Origin: Cyrtodaria siliqua | Lineage: Eukaryota; Mollusca; Bivalvia; Adapedonta; Hiatellidae | Assembly (NCBI GenBank): GCA_037043455.1 | Contig: JAWPHD010002613.1 | Location: 173,501 to 237,500 of the forward strand | Direction: 5' to 3' | DNA: 64,000 bases | Shown: positions 54,830-64,000 of the stretch, one piece after another | Position numbering within the stretch: the first letter of the stretch is position 1 | How the letters are laid out: each line of letters begins with the position of its first letter | Translations under genes and position numbers: made by a program | The notes under the pieces: model-generated | Told to the model about the DNA's origin: nothing | The model's database searches: none | Seen by the model: the letters and a program-made list of their open reading frames with translations, nothing else

Positions 54830-55620
54830 AATGAAAAACATAAAATTCTAACGATAAAATGGCCGTAACTCCAGTAATACAATTTTGATTTTGGAGCCGA
54901 ATCGATATGCCCATCTTGATATCATAGGTAAACCTCCTGTAAAGTTTCGGAACAGTCAGTTGAAATATGTAGGATGAAACGCAAATGATATTATAGTTTA
55001 ACATTAGACAGAAAAGGGGCCATGATAAAAGGTCGATTTTGGCGCCGAACGATATCCATATTTTGACATCATAAGTGATATTCTGTAAAGTTTCAAAACA
55101 ATCAGTGGAAAACTGTAGGAGGAAATAGAAATATACCATAAACCTTTACGAAAAAAGGGCCGTACCTCGGATTATACAAACTGGCGCCGACTCGATATAT
55201 GCACTAACAGCATAGGTAAATATCTTCGAAACAATCAGTTGAAAACAGGCCATAGGCGCACAAGATATTATAACGTAAAATTTGTTGAAAAAGGGGCAAT
55301 ACCTCTGATAATACATGATCGAATTTGGCACCGAATCGATATGCACATCATGATATCATAGGTAAGCATTATGTTTCGAAACAATCACTTGAAAACTGTA
55401 GAAGAAGATAGACGCACAAGATCTTGTAACGTAAAGTTTAACGAAAAAGGGCATTAACTCTGATCATACATGATCAAATTTGGCAGTCGATATGCACATC
55501 GTAGGCAAGTATCCTGTAAAATGTCGAAACAATCGGTTGAAAATTGTAGGATATAGATGCACTCGGACTGACAGATGGACATGCCCAACACCATTCGGTG
55601 GTAGTGCATAACAAGTTATC
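54830..55620 (-). repeat. Degenerate tandem repeat of about 140 bp, five copies
   Basis: GCACCGAATCGATATGCACA-like blocks occur near 54895, 55044, 55185, 55330 and 55487. Each is followed by ATCATAGGTAA, GTTTCGAAACAATCAGTTGA and CTGTAGGAG, then by AAAAAGGGGC and ATAACTCTGATAATACATGA. Divergence is 15-30 percent by eye. Confidence 0.75.
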
Positions 55621-55974
55621 CCTATCATGTTTAAGCAAAGAGGCTAAGTAGTGTCTATGTAGGCTTTATTGGAAAAAGTTCCTTACAGTGGATGCAAAAA
55701 AAACAGTGGATACAAATGTACAGTAAGTTATAATAACATGGACTCACATTCATGATTCGAGTTTCATCATTTGAGCAAATAAGCTAAAGATACAACATGT
55801 TCCCAAAGTTAAAGTGTTGCCTGTGGGAACTGATATATGCACAGGCGTATAGATGCAAGAAAACTGCTTCCGACAATGAAACGTATGTTAATAATATTTC
55901 TTTTATAAATACAGTATGTAATTATTTCAAGCAACTGAGTCGATTTAAGCAGCACTGTTCATGCCATCACATAT
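55621..55974. other. Spacer, no gene seen
   Basis: The open frame 55797-56006 has no recognisable motif and runs into the TTAGCGG repeat. Confidence 0.35.
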
Positions 55975-56215
55975 TTCAGACAACTTTAGTGACTTTTAAC
56001 ATTTAGCGGTTAATGGATTCCACTAAACGGTATATGTTAAAATTTATAACATTTAGCATTTAGTCATTTTTTACATTTAGCGGAAGTTTTTACATTTAGA
56101 GGTAGTTTTTTTACATTTAGCGGAAGATTTTTAACATCATGTTAGCGGAAGTTTTTACATTTAGCGGTTTTTCACATTTAGCGGTGCTACACAGTCCTTT
56201 ATCAGAGTGAGTCAC

Positions 56216-56299
56216 TCACTCTCTCTCTCTCTCTAATTCTTTCCAAAAATATGTTCAGGTTTGTACTTATACCAAATGACATTAGCCTTTATCTGAGTG

Positions 56300-56335
<36 letters not shown>
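56216..56335 (+). repeat. CT microsatellites in a duplicated segment
   Basis: (CT)n runs at about 56217-56234 and 56304-56332 lie in two similar segments (CTTTATC(A/T)GAGTGA before, AAAAATATGTTCA after), so a piece of about 85 bp has been duplicated. Confidence 0.8.
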
Positions 56336-56338
<3 letters not shown>

Positions 56339-56949
56339 AAAAAAATATGTTCATTTTTTTAATAGAAAGTTAATGACACTTATATCAAAGGACATTAGCT
56401 CTGCAAATGTCAGCTTGTAAATCTGCATGGGTATCTGTTTACACCCCGCCCCCAACCCCGCCCCACTACGAAACATATTGACAATTTTACACTATTAGCA
56501 ACCGCTATCGTTACGATTTTATTTTTATAATCAAAGTCAGAAACGTTAGACATGGTTAAAAAAGTAATAAACACATTCAAATGCAAATAAGATAATAGGC
56601 GTAACTTCAAATTTGACAGTCCTAAAGTGGTAAGGACAATCTCCCATTCATTTAATGACATAAAACACGTATTTTTATCACGAAAATAACACTATTAGCA
56701 AGATTAATTTATATTTGTATTGTTTAATAGGCAAACAAATGATAGTAACTCGCAAAAAAGCAATTATAAATGCCAGTAAACGTGATTGATACACTCATCA
56801 GCCATAGTGTTTACATTGGTTACGCGTGAAGTTTTTCCCCTATAACCTTTGATCGATGGCGCCATATTGGATTTTTTACGCAAGTGTTGATTGGTCTATA
56901 GGATAATTAGCAAGTTACCAATATTTACAACAATTTTAATGATATAAAT
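56335..56949. other. Spacer, no gene seen
   Basis: Only short ORFs, and a repeat piece at about 56800-56900 related to 49240-49270. Confidence 0.4.
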
Positions 56950-57370
56950 ATGTATGATCAAAATAGTATTCATAATAGAGTATTGGCGCTTTACAAATCT
57001 GTAAGGCATCGTTTTGAATATGATACTTATTTAGATTTATTGCATACAAGGCGCGATCGCAGTGCCTTAACCAGGTTACGTTTGTCCGCTTTAAGGATCG
57101 AAACAGGGAGGTATTCTCGCGAAAGACTAGAAAGGAATGAAATGATTTGTCAAATATGTAACACTGACGATATTGAGGACGAGTTCCATTTTACCTTAAA
57201 TGCCCTGCTTATAATACAATCAGAAGTAAATTTAGCAAACGATATTACATACAAAGGCCAAGCATGTTTAAATTTATTGCTCTCCTTCAGTCGTCTAACA
57301 AAACAAAAGTTATTAATTTTAGCAAATACATTTCAAAAACATTCTCTTTAAGACGTACCATGATACATAA
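56950..57370 (+). pseudogene. LINE ORF2 C-terminal fragment
   Basis: The frame reads LRLSALRIETGRYSRERLER, MICQICNTDDIEDEFHFTL. After a one-base loss near 57200 another frame gives CPAYNTIRSKF, FKFIALLQSS and ends RRTMIHN at about 57369. The pattern LRIETGRY ... C-x2-C ... EDE.HF ... CP.Y is the C-terminal signature also present in LINE 2 (35965-36744), but sequence identity is modest, so it comes from a different LINE. Confidence 0.75.
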
Positions 57371-58250
57371 CTGATAAGCTCGTTCATCCTCACGATACAA
57401 AATTCGTTCTATTGTAATGCATTAGATTTTCTCAATATATATATAAGCTTTTTTTATGGAATTTGTTTTCACGATTATTTATGCTAATATAAACTTTCAT
57501 AATATTACCTTAAACCATTTTGAAAATGGTAGTGTCCGCAACACTTTGCAATATTAAAAATATAACTTGTTCAATATTTGCTTATTTTAAAGGCAATTTT
57601 ATGTTATGTCTGATATATTCATGAATATGTTAGTCTATATATAGGAGTAATAGATGCATCCATTCTGTCACATGTCATTTTTAAATTATTTTATGGAATT
57701 GTAATTGTGTTTGTTATACCTTCATAAACTGGCCGATAGTGTAAGAACAATGTCAATTTTTGATTTAAGTATTATGTTTTGATATAAAATTAGTCAGAGG
57801 TAAATTTCATAAAAAGTCATAAATTATTTTTTATGGAGAGAACAATGACCTATAAACATGATAACGAAAACCTGTTACGGACACTACACCGTTGTGGACA
57901 CCATGTGCAAGACAATTATTCCACTAATTACTTGGACAAGGGGATGAAAATTTCGGTGTTTGTTTACCGAAATGTGAGAACATTTTTTCTTAATCAGCGT
58001 CTGTTTGCCTGTAAAAATTGTGTAGTTGCTGACACTACAGAATATGTGAATCCCAACAGAGTCTAAATAAATGGGAAAAAATGTGTTACTTAAAAGCTAT
58101 GATGATACATTTAAATGTAACTAAATTACAATTGCAGTACCTTTTATATTAAAGGGAAAGCGTTTAGATACAAGTATAACGAAGTGTTTGTTTTATATAA
58201 ATTGACAGCGTTTTGGGATAACATCTCCGATTCAACAAAACTGCTTCTGA
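57371..58250. other. AT-rich spacer, no gene seen
   Basis: The short frame at 57833-58066 lacks recognisable features. Confidence 0.4.
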
Positions 58251-58254
58251 AAAA

Positions 58255-58870
58255 AAGTAGGAAAGGAGACATTTGGAAATCGTCGAACATGTTAAATACA
58301 AAAAATAGTGCAGTCTCAGTTTGACTGAGACGTTCATGAACGGTAGTGAAAAGTGCTTGCTACCGTTCACACCCTCAAGCCCCGGGTTGAACAGAACTCA
58401 ATATTAATCATGTCAATAGTACAGAAATTTAAGCCATCCAGAAGATGGTATACAACATGGAACCTTCAATACGGTATTTTCACACCATTCCATGGCTAGC
58501 GGCGTAAGATCCCAGTTTCTAACAAAACGCTTTGCCCTAAACGAGAAAATAATGGTCGAAATAAACAAATGGAATTTAGTTGGGAGCAAAGATTATGAAG
58601 CCTGCGTATCACAGGTAACAGTCAAAATACTAAATTAAAAAGCAGGCGACACATTCTAAGCGTGATTAAACAATACTCAGAACGTTTAAAGGCTGTAGTA
58701 GTGAAACCACCCATTCAAAATTCTAGTAAGACACAAAAGTATTGAGAATGTACCACCGATATCTGTAAAATTTCGGGCTCAGCGATCTCCAAAGATCGAA
58801 ATGAATAACAGTTCTGATTGCAAGCACAGGGAGACGTTTAACCGCCGCCACACTGCACATGCAACGCTAC
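58255..58870 (-). mobile_element. Family G repeat, inverted copy
   Basis: This is the minus-strand equivalent of 1640-2330, in matching order: CGGTAGTGAAAAGTGCTTGC, CCCCGGGTTGAACAGAACTC, ATCCCAGTTTCTAACAAAAC, ATTTAGTTGGGAGCAAAG, GGGCTCAGCGATCTCCAAAG. This copy defines the full extent of the family at about 620-690 bp. Confidence 0.75.
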
Positions 58871-58889
58871 TGTGATATATAAACAAGTA

Positions 58890-59130
58890 TGAAAGGAACA
58901 ATTTCTAAATCGTCGAACACGTTAAATACAAAAAAAAGATAAATATTGCAGTCTTGGTTTGATCGACACTGTTCATGAACGGTAGTGCTTGCTACCGTTC
59001 ACGCCCTATATCACCGGGTTGAGCTGAACTCAATATTAATCATGCCAATAGTACAGAAATTTAAGCCATCGCGAAAATGGTATGCAAATGGCGGTGAAAA
59101 TGGAACCTTCAATGCGGCATTTTCACAGCA
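58890..59130 (-). mobile_element. Family G repeat, second inverted copy
   Basis: GAAAGGAACAATTTCTAAAT, CGTCGAACACGTTAAATAC, TTCATGAACGGTAGTGCTTG and CACCGGGTTGAGCTGAACTC repeat the sequence of 58255-58440, so two partial copies stand head to tail. Confidence 0.75.
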
Positions 59131-59204
59131 TTCCACGGCCAGCGGCGTATTAGTCAAGGTTCAACTGTATTTCTGTGAAAAAAATGCCTATACTCTTTGA
59201 AAAA

Positions 59205-59350
59205 TTGATATTATGATAGTGTAGATCCTATCATACAAGAAATCCATTTGCAACATTTTTTTCAATCAACACAATGGCGGTCATCTTGAAATTCAAAATG
59301 GCCGCCATTTCTTTCATCTTTTGACTAGTTGTGCAGTGACTGAGCTTAAC
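59205..59350. mobile_element. Inverted relative of the 370-bp unit at 62140
   Basis: The region around TCTTGAAATTCAAAATGGCC, and AGAAATCCATTTGCAACATT, corresponds in reverse to GTTGCCAATAGATGTCTTGC and the GGCCATTTTGAATTCAAAAT block at 62780-62860. Only part of the unit is recognisable. Confidence 0.45.
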
Positions 59351-59635
59351 AATTGAAACAGCAATGCAAGTTTAAGGTATATATTATTAAAATTAATAAT
59401 GTTCAATGATGTTAATAGAGTTTTGTACTATATACATGTATAAGTTTTAATTTCACTAAAAAAAAACAATATTTTACCAATTCGATGAATTTTTTAAAGC
59501 TGAAAGTTGGTTACAGTTTATTTTCAAGATATTATACTCCCATTCTTGTGTAAATTTGATTCTAATTCACTTTATATTGCCACGATTTTTATTACATTAT
59601 TACTGTACATGAACTTTGAAGGTACTGCTGTTGAG

Positions 59636-59676
59636 GTGGGGGTAGGGTGGGGGTGGGGGGGGAAGGGGTGGGGTAA
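59636..59676 (+). other. G-rich tract, potential quadruplex
   Basis: GTGGGGGTAGGGTGGGGGTG followed by further G runs of 4 to 8 gives at least six runs of three or more G within 41 bases. A four-tract quadruplex is possible. Confidence 0.7.
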
Positions 59677-59714
59677 TGTTGGACTGATGGGCCTTCCCTT
59701 TTAGACTTTTATAG

Positions 59715-61490
59715 TTATATTATATCAGTACACCTATTTTCCTGCCTGGTCATCGAAAATGTACCGTTCATTCTGTCTTCAAGAATTCTCAAGTTTGTTT
59801 CTTTTCGTTGAGTTTCTATTTCAGTGGTACTTGTTTTTGGTTTCTTCTTTGTCAAGATAGTAGACAAATAATTTCCTTTAATATTAAAAGGATTAAATTT
59901 CAGCTCATCATTTAGCTTGTCTATTGCTTTAAACTGACCTGGTTTGAGTTGATGGTGCCTCTGCTGTGAAGATTGTCTGGTATGTCGAAGGATAGTGTGG
60001 TTTGGTGAGCTATTCTTGCCAAATCTAATGTCCAAAAAACAAAATTCAAGATCATTTCTGGCTAAATTGCTAAATCGTCTATCACTTTTAAAACTTCTTT
60101 TGGTGTTTCTGGGAATGGTCCATACCAGTAGCTTTGAACTGCGTGCTGTACTTTGAAAATACAATCGTGTCTGAATAAACGGTGAGCCAAACATGTTGGT
60201 CAGTTTCCTTGGAGTCGTGGACCCTTTCTCTAAATGCAAGGATGTATTGCGCAAAGTCAAGTCAATTGTATGAGAAGAAATGTGTGGCTAGCTCTTCCAG
60301 TGACAAAATAATGAAACTACGCGGGTTATCTGCTTTCAATGCGTGGCACGTAAACCTCTTGAAGCCATAACTCAGCAAGTAATTGTTGTGCTATTTCACT
60401 AGCTTCAAAGGCTATATTGTAATTGCATCCAGGATGTTTTGGTTTATCACAACATCGCTTTACATTGTGGATTTTATCCCTAGATTGTAAATGTCATTGA
60501 ATTTTATCGTCTTCCCTGGGCAAATAAACTGCTGTGGTGGAAACCAGGTAGAAGACCCCACTTTCCGCTGTAATGTTCATTCAGAATGCTCGCTTATAGA
60601 GGTCCATACCGACCTTGCTAGTGCTTTCATGACACTCAGTCTGATTTAGTTTGTAGAGATTTTCAAGAACAATATTTAAAAAAGAGATATAGGGTCCTAT
60701 AGAAACCACAGCGTCCGAACGCAATGGCATCGTAGGTCCGCACTGTACTGCAAACAAGGACTTGATAAAACAATGAAAGAGACAAAAAAACAGCGGAAAG
60801 GGTGATGAAGACAGGGTTACCGACTTGGAACGGTCAGTAGGCAATAAGGCCTACTGGTTAGCTTGAATCGATTTTATATGCGCACAATCCTCGCTATTAT
60901 CCTGTCTTCAGCGCTTAAATAGACAAGACAGTGTAAACACAACTACATCGCATCAAAAGGAATTCTCTAACAATAAAGTCCACATCCAGAAAAACTAACT
61001 AAAAAAACACATACAAAAAAATAAACATCTCAGGATGTATCCAGAATACACGAACTAGTAAATGAATGATCGGAAGAGCATGATGTTTGTCCGAGCTTGT
61101 ATAATCTGAATATTTAGTTGTGACAAGGGAGTTGTAGGCTCTTAATACTGACATAGCTGGATCTTTCGTGTCCACTGTGGTATCTTCAACTGATGTAAGT
61201 ATATCAGTTTGTTATATAAATTAAGCAATCAACAGCAGCATGTCGTGTTTTTGAGCAGCATCTACTTCAACTTTGTGTTGTCACACTGTGTACTTTCATA
61301 ATGTGTATGCCTTCTATAGTAGATGGTAATTGTTCTATGACTGTTTCAGTTACATTTTCAGTCAGTGATTCATTATTCATACTAATAAGGTACAATGCCC
61401 AATGTTTATTTCTAACAGTGTCAGAGTGTTTTTTGGGTCACCAATCTGATAAACAGTTGTATCATGGAGTGACTTTCGATCATCTGTAGT
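59715..61490 (-). pseudogene. Second decayed copy of the uncharacterised multicopy protein, split by a repeat
   Basis: Minus-strand coding-like pieces, from high to low coordinates: DRKSLHDTTVYQIGDPKNTL (about 61480), TEAVIEQLPSTIEG-like (written TETVIEQLPSTIEGIHIM), VDTKDPAMSVLRAYNSLV and SSDKHHALPIIH. After the insert at 60681-60975 come NIVLENLYKLNQTECHES, AESGVFYLVSTTAVYLP, CCDKPKHPGCNYNIAFEASE and IILSLEELATHFFSYN. Then follow LDFAQYILAFRERVHDSKET, DQHVWLTVYSDTIVF and TGMDHSQKHQKKF. The final open piece 60260-59715 has RHHQLKPGQFKAIDKLNDEL and FNPFNIKGNYL. Stops and shifts occur between pieces. The HH-Q ... NPF region corresponds to HH..DTKSK ... YPYD in the copy at 3860-6110. Family recognition is from memory of unnamed proteins; function unknown. 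Confidence 0.5.
60681..60975 (-). mobile_element. Second Penelope-like terminal-repeat family, copy 2
   Basis: It matches 16855-17150 over its length (GATATAGGGTCCTATAGAAA, CATCGTAGGTCCGCACTGTA, GGTTACCGACTTGGAACGGT, CGATTTTATATGCGCACAAT). It interrupts the pseudogene at 59715-61490. Confidence 0.65.
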
Positions 61491-61499
61491 ATCAACCTT

Positions 61500-62139
61500 T
61501 TTTGTGTAGGTATCAGCGCTTGCTCGTTTAAAACCAATGGCAGTATGCATGTTTATCCTAAACTGGTCATGATCCTCAATGCGTGTTTTATACTAACTTT
61601 GCTGATGTACTGTTTTGTGATTCTGAAGTCTCAAATTAAATAGTTTGTTAAATAATGGTCGAGATCTCTTGTAAGTATTTAAATAAAACAGACTGTGGTT
61701 GGTCAGTGATTAGTCATCAAAACATCTAGGGATTATGAGACTAATGTTTACCAAAGTGATAAATAGATTTCATTAAATTCAATGATTGGAATAGTAACAC
61801 TTTTTTAAATCTATGACTGATATTTGAAGGTAGGTAAACTAAACTAGGGGACGCCAGGGGGTAGATAGATCGGTGGGGGTGGGTGGTCTCTTCGAACCCC
61901 AAACTGACAAACTTTACATAAAACTAGCTATGAAATGAAAAGTTCCTCATTATAAATTGCACTTGAATAGACGTTTCAGGTAAGGACATGTCATATATGG
62001 CTACAAGATACAGGGATATCACGGTAGTCCAAATGACTAAAACGTAGGTCTGAGAATGCAGATTTATCTGTGACTTAAAGATCAATACCCTGGTAATGTA
62101 AAAGTTGTAAAATCTAATATATGTATTATCTTATTTATT
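61500..62139. other. Spacer, no gene seen
   Basis: This may hold more of the decayed pseudogene, but I could not follow it. CGGTGGGGGTGGGTGGTCTC lies at about 61870. Confidence 0.35.
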
Positions 62140-62890
62140 CAAACATGTGTATCAGAAATAGAGTGAAAACAAACAGATTTCTATTTTTTTTTACTTATCG
62201 AAATATAAATTATTTAAAAAAAAAAAAAAACTTCAAATTATCTCCCTTATTAAACAAAAGCATTTTTCTATTGGACAGATAAATCAATATAAATAATCCT
62301 ATATAGTATGCAACGTGATATAAAACTAAATAATCACACACAACTAGTCAATATTGATGGAAAAGAAGGTGAAATGAATATTATACTGAAAAACAAAAGC
62401 AAAGTAGGCAGACATTTTGAATTAAAATGGCCACCAAAGCAATGGAGAAAAAAGATTTTGCCAATGGATTTCTTGCAGTTCTATGTTTAAATAAGACATT
62501 TAACACATTCAAACATGTGTATCAGAAATAGAGAGAAATCAAACAGATTTCTATTTTTTTTACTTACCGATATATCAAATAATAAATTATAAAATAAAAA
62601 AAAGAATCCTCAAATTATCTCCCTTTTCAAACAAAATCATTCTTCTGTTGGACAGATTAATCAATATAAATAATCCTATATAGTAGGCAATGTGATAAAA
62701 ACTAAATAATCACACAAAAAGTAATTAGTATTGATAGAAAAGAAGGTGAAATGAATATTATACTGACAAACAAAAGCAATATTGGCGGCCATTTTGAATT
62801 CAAAATGGCCACCAAAGCAATGGAGGAAAACAAATGTTGCCAATAGATGTCTTGCAGTTCTATGTTTAAATAAGACATTTAGCACATTTC
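62140..62890 (+). repeat. Tandem duplication, two units of 370 bp
   Basis: CAAACATGTGTATCAGAAAT starts at 62140 and 62510. Both units contain CAAATTATCTCCCTT, ATCAATATAAATAATCCTAT, AGAAGGTGAAATGAATATTA, AAAATGGCCACCAAAGCAAT and CTTGCAGTTCTATGTTTAAA. In the second unit 62787-62810 is a perfect 24-bp palindrome centred on GAATTC. The ORFs at 62308-62490 and 62676-62927 fall inside the units and are not conserved between them. Confidence 0.9.
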
Positions 62891-62940
62891 CGAAGAGTAT
62901 AGGAAAAACTTTCGCCTTTTTTTTCACATTTGGCCCCAGA

Positions 62941-63080
62941 CTATATGGTCCCAGTTTCTAACAAAACTCTTTGCCCTAAACGAGAAAACAATGGGCGAAA
63001 TAAACAAAATGGAATTTAGTTGGAAGCATAGGTTATGAAGTCTGCGTATCACAGGTAATAGTCAAAAGTCTAAATTAAAA
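62941..63080 (-). mobile_element. Family G internal fragment
   Basis: TCCCAGTTTCTAACAAAACT, CTTTGCCCTAAACGAGAAAA, GGAATTTAGTTGGAAGCATA and GTCTGCGTATCACAGGTAAT match 58505-58640 closely. Confidence 0.75.
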
Positions 63081-63149
63081 ATAAGTTGTCTTCTAAATGG
63101 GATATTCATAACATTTCTTAATTAGTTTTTGAATACCCCGAATGAAGTC

Positions 63150-63480
63150 CTTCAAAACCATGGTTGACCATGGTTCAACTGTGGTTCAACTGTGGTTTAC
63201 CGTGGCCAACCATGGCTGCTGAACCATGGTCAACCTTGGTATAACCATGTCTTAACAAAAACACTAAATAATTACCATGCTTGCTATAAAACATAACCAC
63301 GGTCAAAACCATGGTCAACCAAGGTCAAAACCATGGTCAACCAAGGTCAACACCATGGTCACACCATGATCAGCTATGGTCAACCATGGTTTAGCCAGTC
63401 AGTCATTGTTTATACCATGGCCAACCCTGTTTTTTACCATGGTCAGCCATTGTTGGGAAATACACAACCATGGTTAGCAA
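63150..63480. repeat. Array of CCATGGT(CAACC) palindromic words
   Basis: ACCATGGT or one-base variants occur about 20 times in 330 bp, mostly joined by CAACC or CAAAACC. Phase is irregular. The reverse-complement word is equally frequent because CCATGG is its own complement. The ORF at 63333-63542 is a by-product. Confidence 0.85.
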
Positions 63481-63785
63481 TGCTTGATGCAGATTCAATA
63501 GGACAGAATACAAGTTTGACACAGTTTACAGTTAACAATTAACAATTTCTTTTCTCCTTTAAGGTTACAGGTTTGAGGAAAAATATTAACTATAACTGAC
63601 AGTCTAGGTTGGCGCTAAGTTTTAAACATTAGTAGCCAAAATTCCAAAAATAATGAAACTATACTACAATTTAATGAACTTTTCAAACATAATGCAAAAA
63701 GACATAACTTTTTCAAATAATTAAAACAAATAAGAGCCATTGGCTATTTTGGCTACTGCTAGCGTTAACCTAGACAGTTCCCTGA

Positions 63786-64000
63786 TGAAAATATTCCTGT
63801 GAATTCTAGTGGAATTTCCAGTGGATATCCAGTGGACGTCCATTGGAATAATCTAGCGGAATTGCCAGAGCAATTCCACTTGATTTTTCCACTGGAATAC
63901 CAGTGGTATTTCCACTGGTATTTCCACTGGATATCAGAGCATTTCCGCTAGATTATTCCAGTGGAAATACCAGTGGTATTCCAGTGAAATACCACTGGTA
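63786..64000. repeat. Array of CCAGTGGAATA/T palindromic words running off the window
   Basis: Words such as CCAGTGGAAATACCAGTGG, CCACTGGTATTTCCACTGG and CTAGATTATTCCAGTGG alternate in both orientations. A larger inverted pair is visible (GGAATAATCTAGCGGAATTG near 63845 and CATTTCCGCTAGATTATTCC near 63942). The end is not in the window. Confidence 0.85.

Larger units (their letters stand above)
53809..56190. mobile_element. Inverted-repeat element(s) with TTAGCGG-rich ends
   Basis: The left end GTAGCACCGCTAAATGTG at 53809 and right ends CACATTTAGCGGTGCTAC at 54667 and 56190 define one or two elements. The terminal region is itself made of repeats of about 20 bp (AAACTTCCGCTAAATGTAAA). 54318-54500 and 55975-56130 are long inverted copies of each other. 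Together with 53809-53859 the left inverted repeat would be about 215 bp, interrupted by a younger MITE. Whether the element ends at 54667 or 56190 is unresolved. No transposase was seen. Confidence 0.65.

Noticed and set aside
62308..62490. Short ORFs in the 370-bp tandem units
   Set aside because: The frame is not preserved between the two units, as expected for non-coding DNA.

Overview
This window is eukaryotic, AT-rich, and about three quarters of what can be recognised is repeats. There is no bacterial-style gene packing. Long ORFs are rare, the one convincing host gene has an intron with a GTAAGT donor, and the rest is a patchwork of non-LTR retrotransposons (LINEs), Penelope-like remnants, tRNA-derived SINE copies, short inverted-repeat elements (MITEs), minisatellites and homopolymer or GA/CT tracts. 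This mix, and the LINE and SINE types seen, point to a lophotrochozoan and most likely a bivalve mollusc. That assignment is inference from recognition, not a search result.

Host genes. The best-supported gene lies on the + strand. A signal-peptide exon at 10171-10243 is followed by an intron of about 8.6 kb and a large terminal exon at 18822-19972. The phases match exactly, TATA-like boxes lie upstream and AATAAA lies 48 bases after the stop. The product is a predicted secreted protein of 407 residues with five 30-residue His/Asp/Pro-rich repeats, a Met/Pro/Tyr-rich C-terminus and no cysteine after the signal peptide. Further + strand splice-site-bounded fragments (21965-21995, 43898-43959, 46621-46834) may belong to a second gene with very long introns, but this is weak.

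Broken genes. Two decayed minus-strand copies of one multicopy, uncharacterised metazoan protein family lie at about 3860-6110 and 59715-61490. Each is frameshifted and split by a later insertion.

Retroelements. LINE 1 (minus, 25328-about 30050) is heavily mutated, carries a 2A-type motif at the start of its ORF2, and is split by a Penelope-like element with direct terminal repeats (27558-29196). LINE 2 (minus, 35675-about 40600) is nearly complete: ORF1, APE endonuclease, reverse transcriptase and Cys/His C-terminus, with three small lesions and a 3' end in a TTAC repeat. Its ORF1 and ORF2 share a frame and are separated by a single TAG. LINE 3 (plus, about 47370-49245) keeps ORF1 and endonuclease and is split by a 401-bp MITE. 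A LINE C-terminal fragment lies at 56950-57370.

Other repeats. The intron of the secreted-protein gene holds a hairpin element, a 15-copy array of about 70 bp, poly-C tracts, minisatellites, a Tc1/mariner-type MITE and Penelope-like terminal repeats. From 50790 to 53680 there is an old tandem segmental duplication, followed by a nested inverted-repeat element (53809-56190). The right end of the window (63150-64000) is two arrays of palindromic words, CCATGG and CCAGTGG types; the second runs off the edge. I see no CRISPR array, rRNA gene, intact tRNA gene or compact gene cluster. The most interesting items are the secreted repeat protein, the LINE ORF1-TAG-ORF2 arrangement, the 2A motif, and the fold-back palindromes linked to the Penelope-like repeats.
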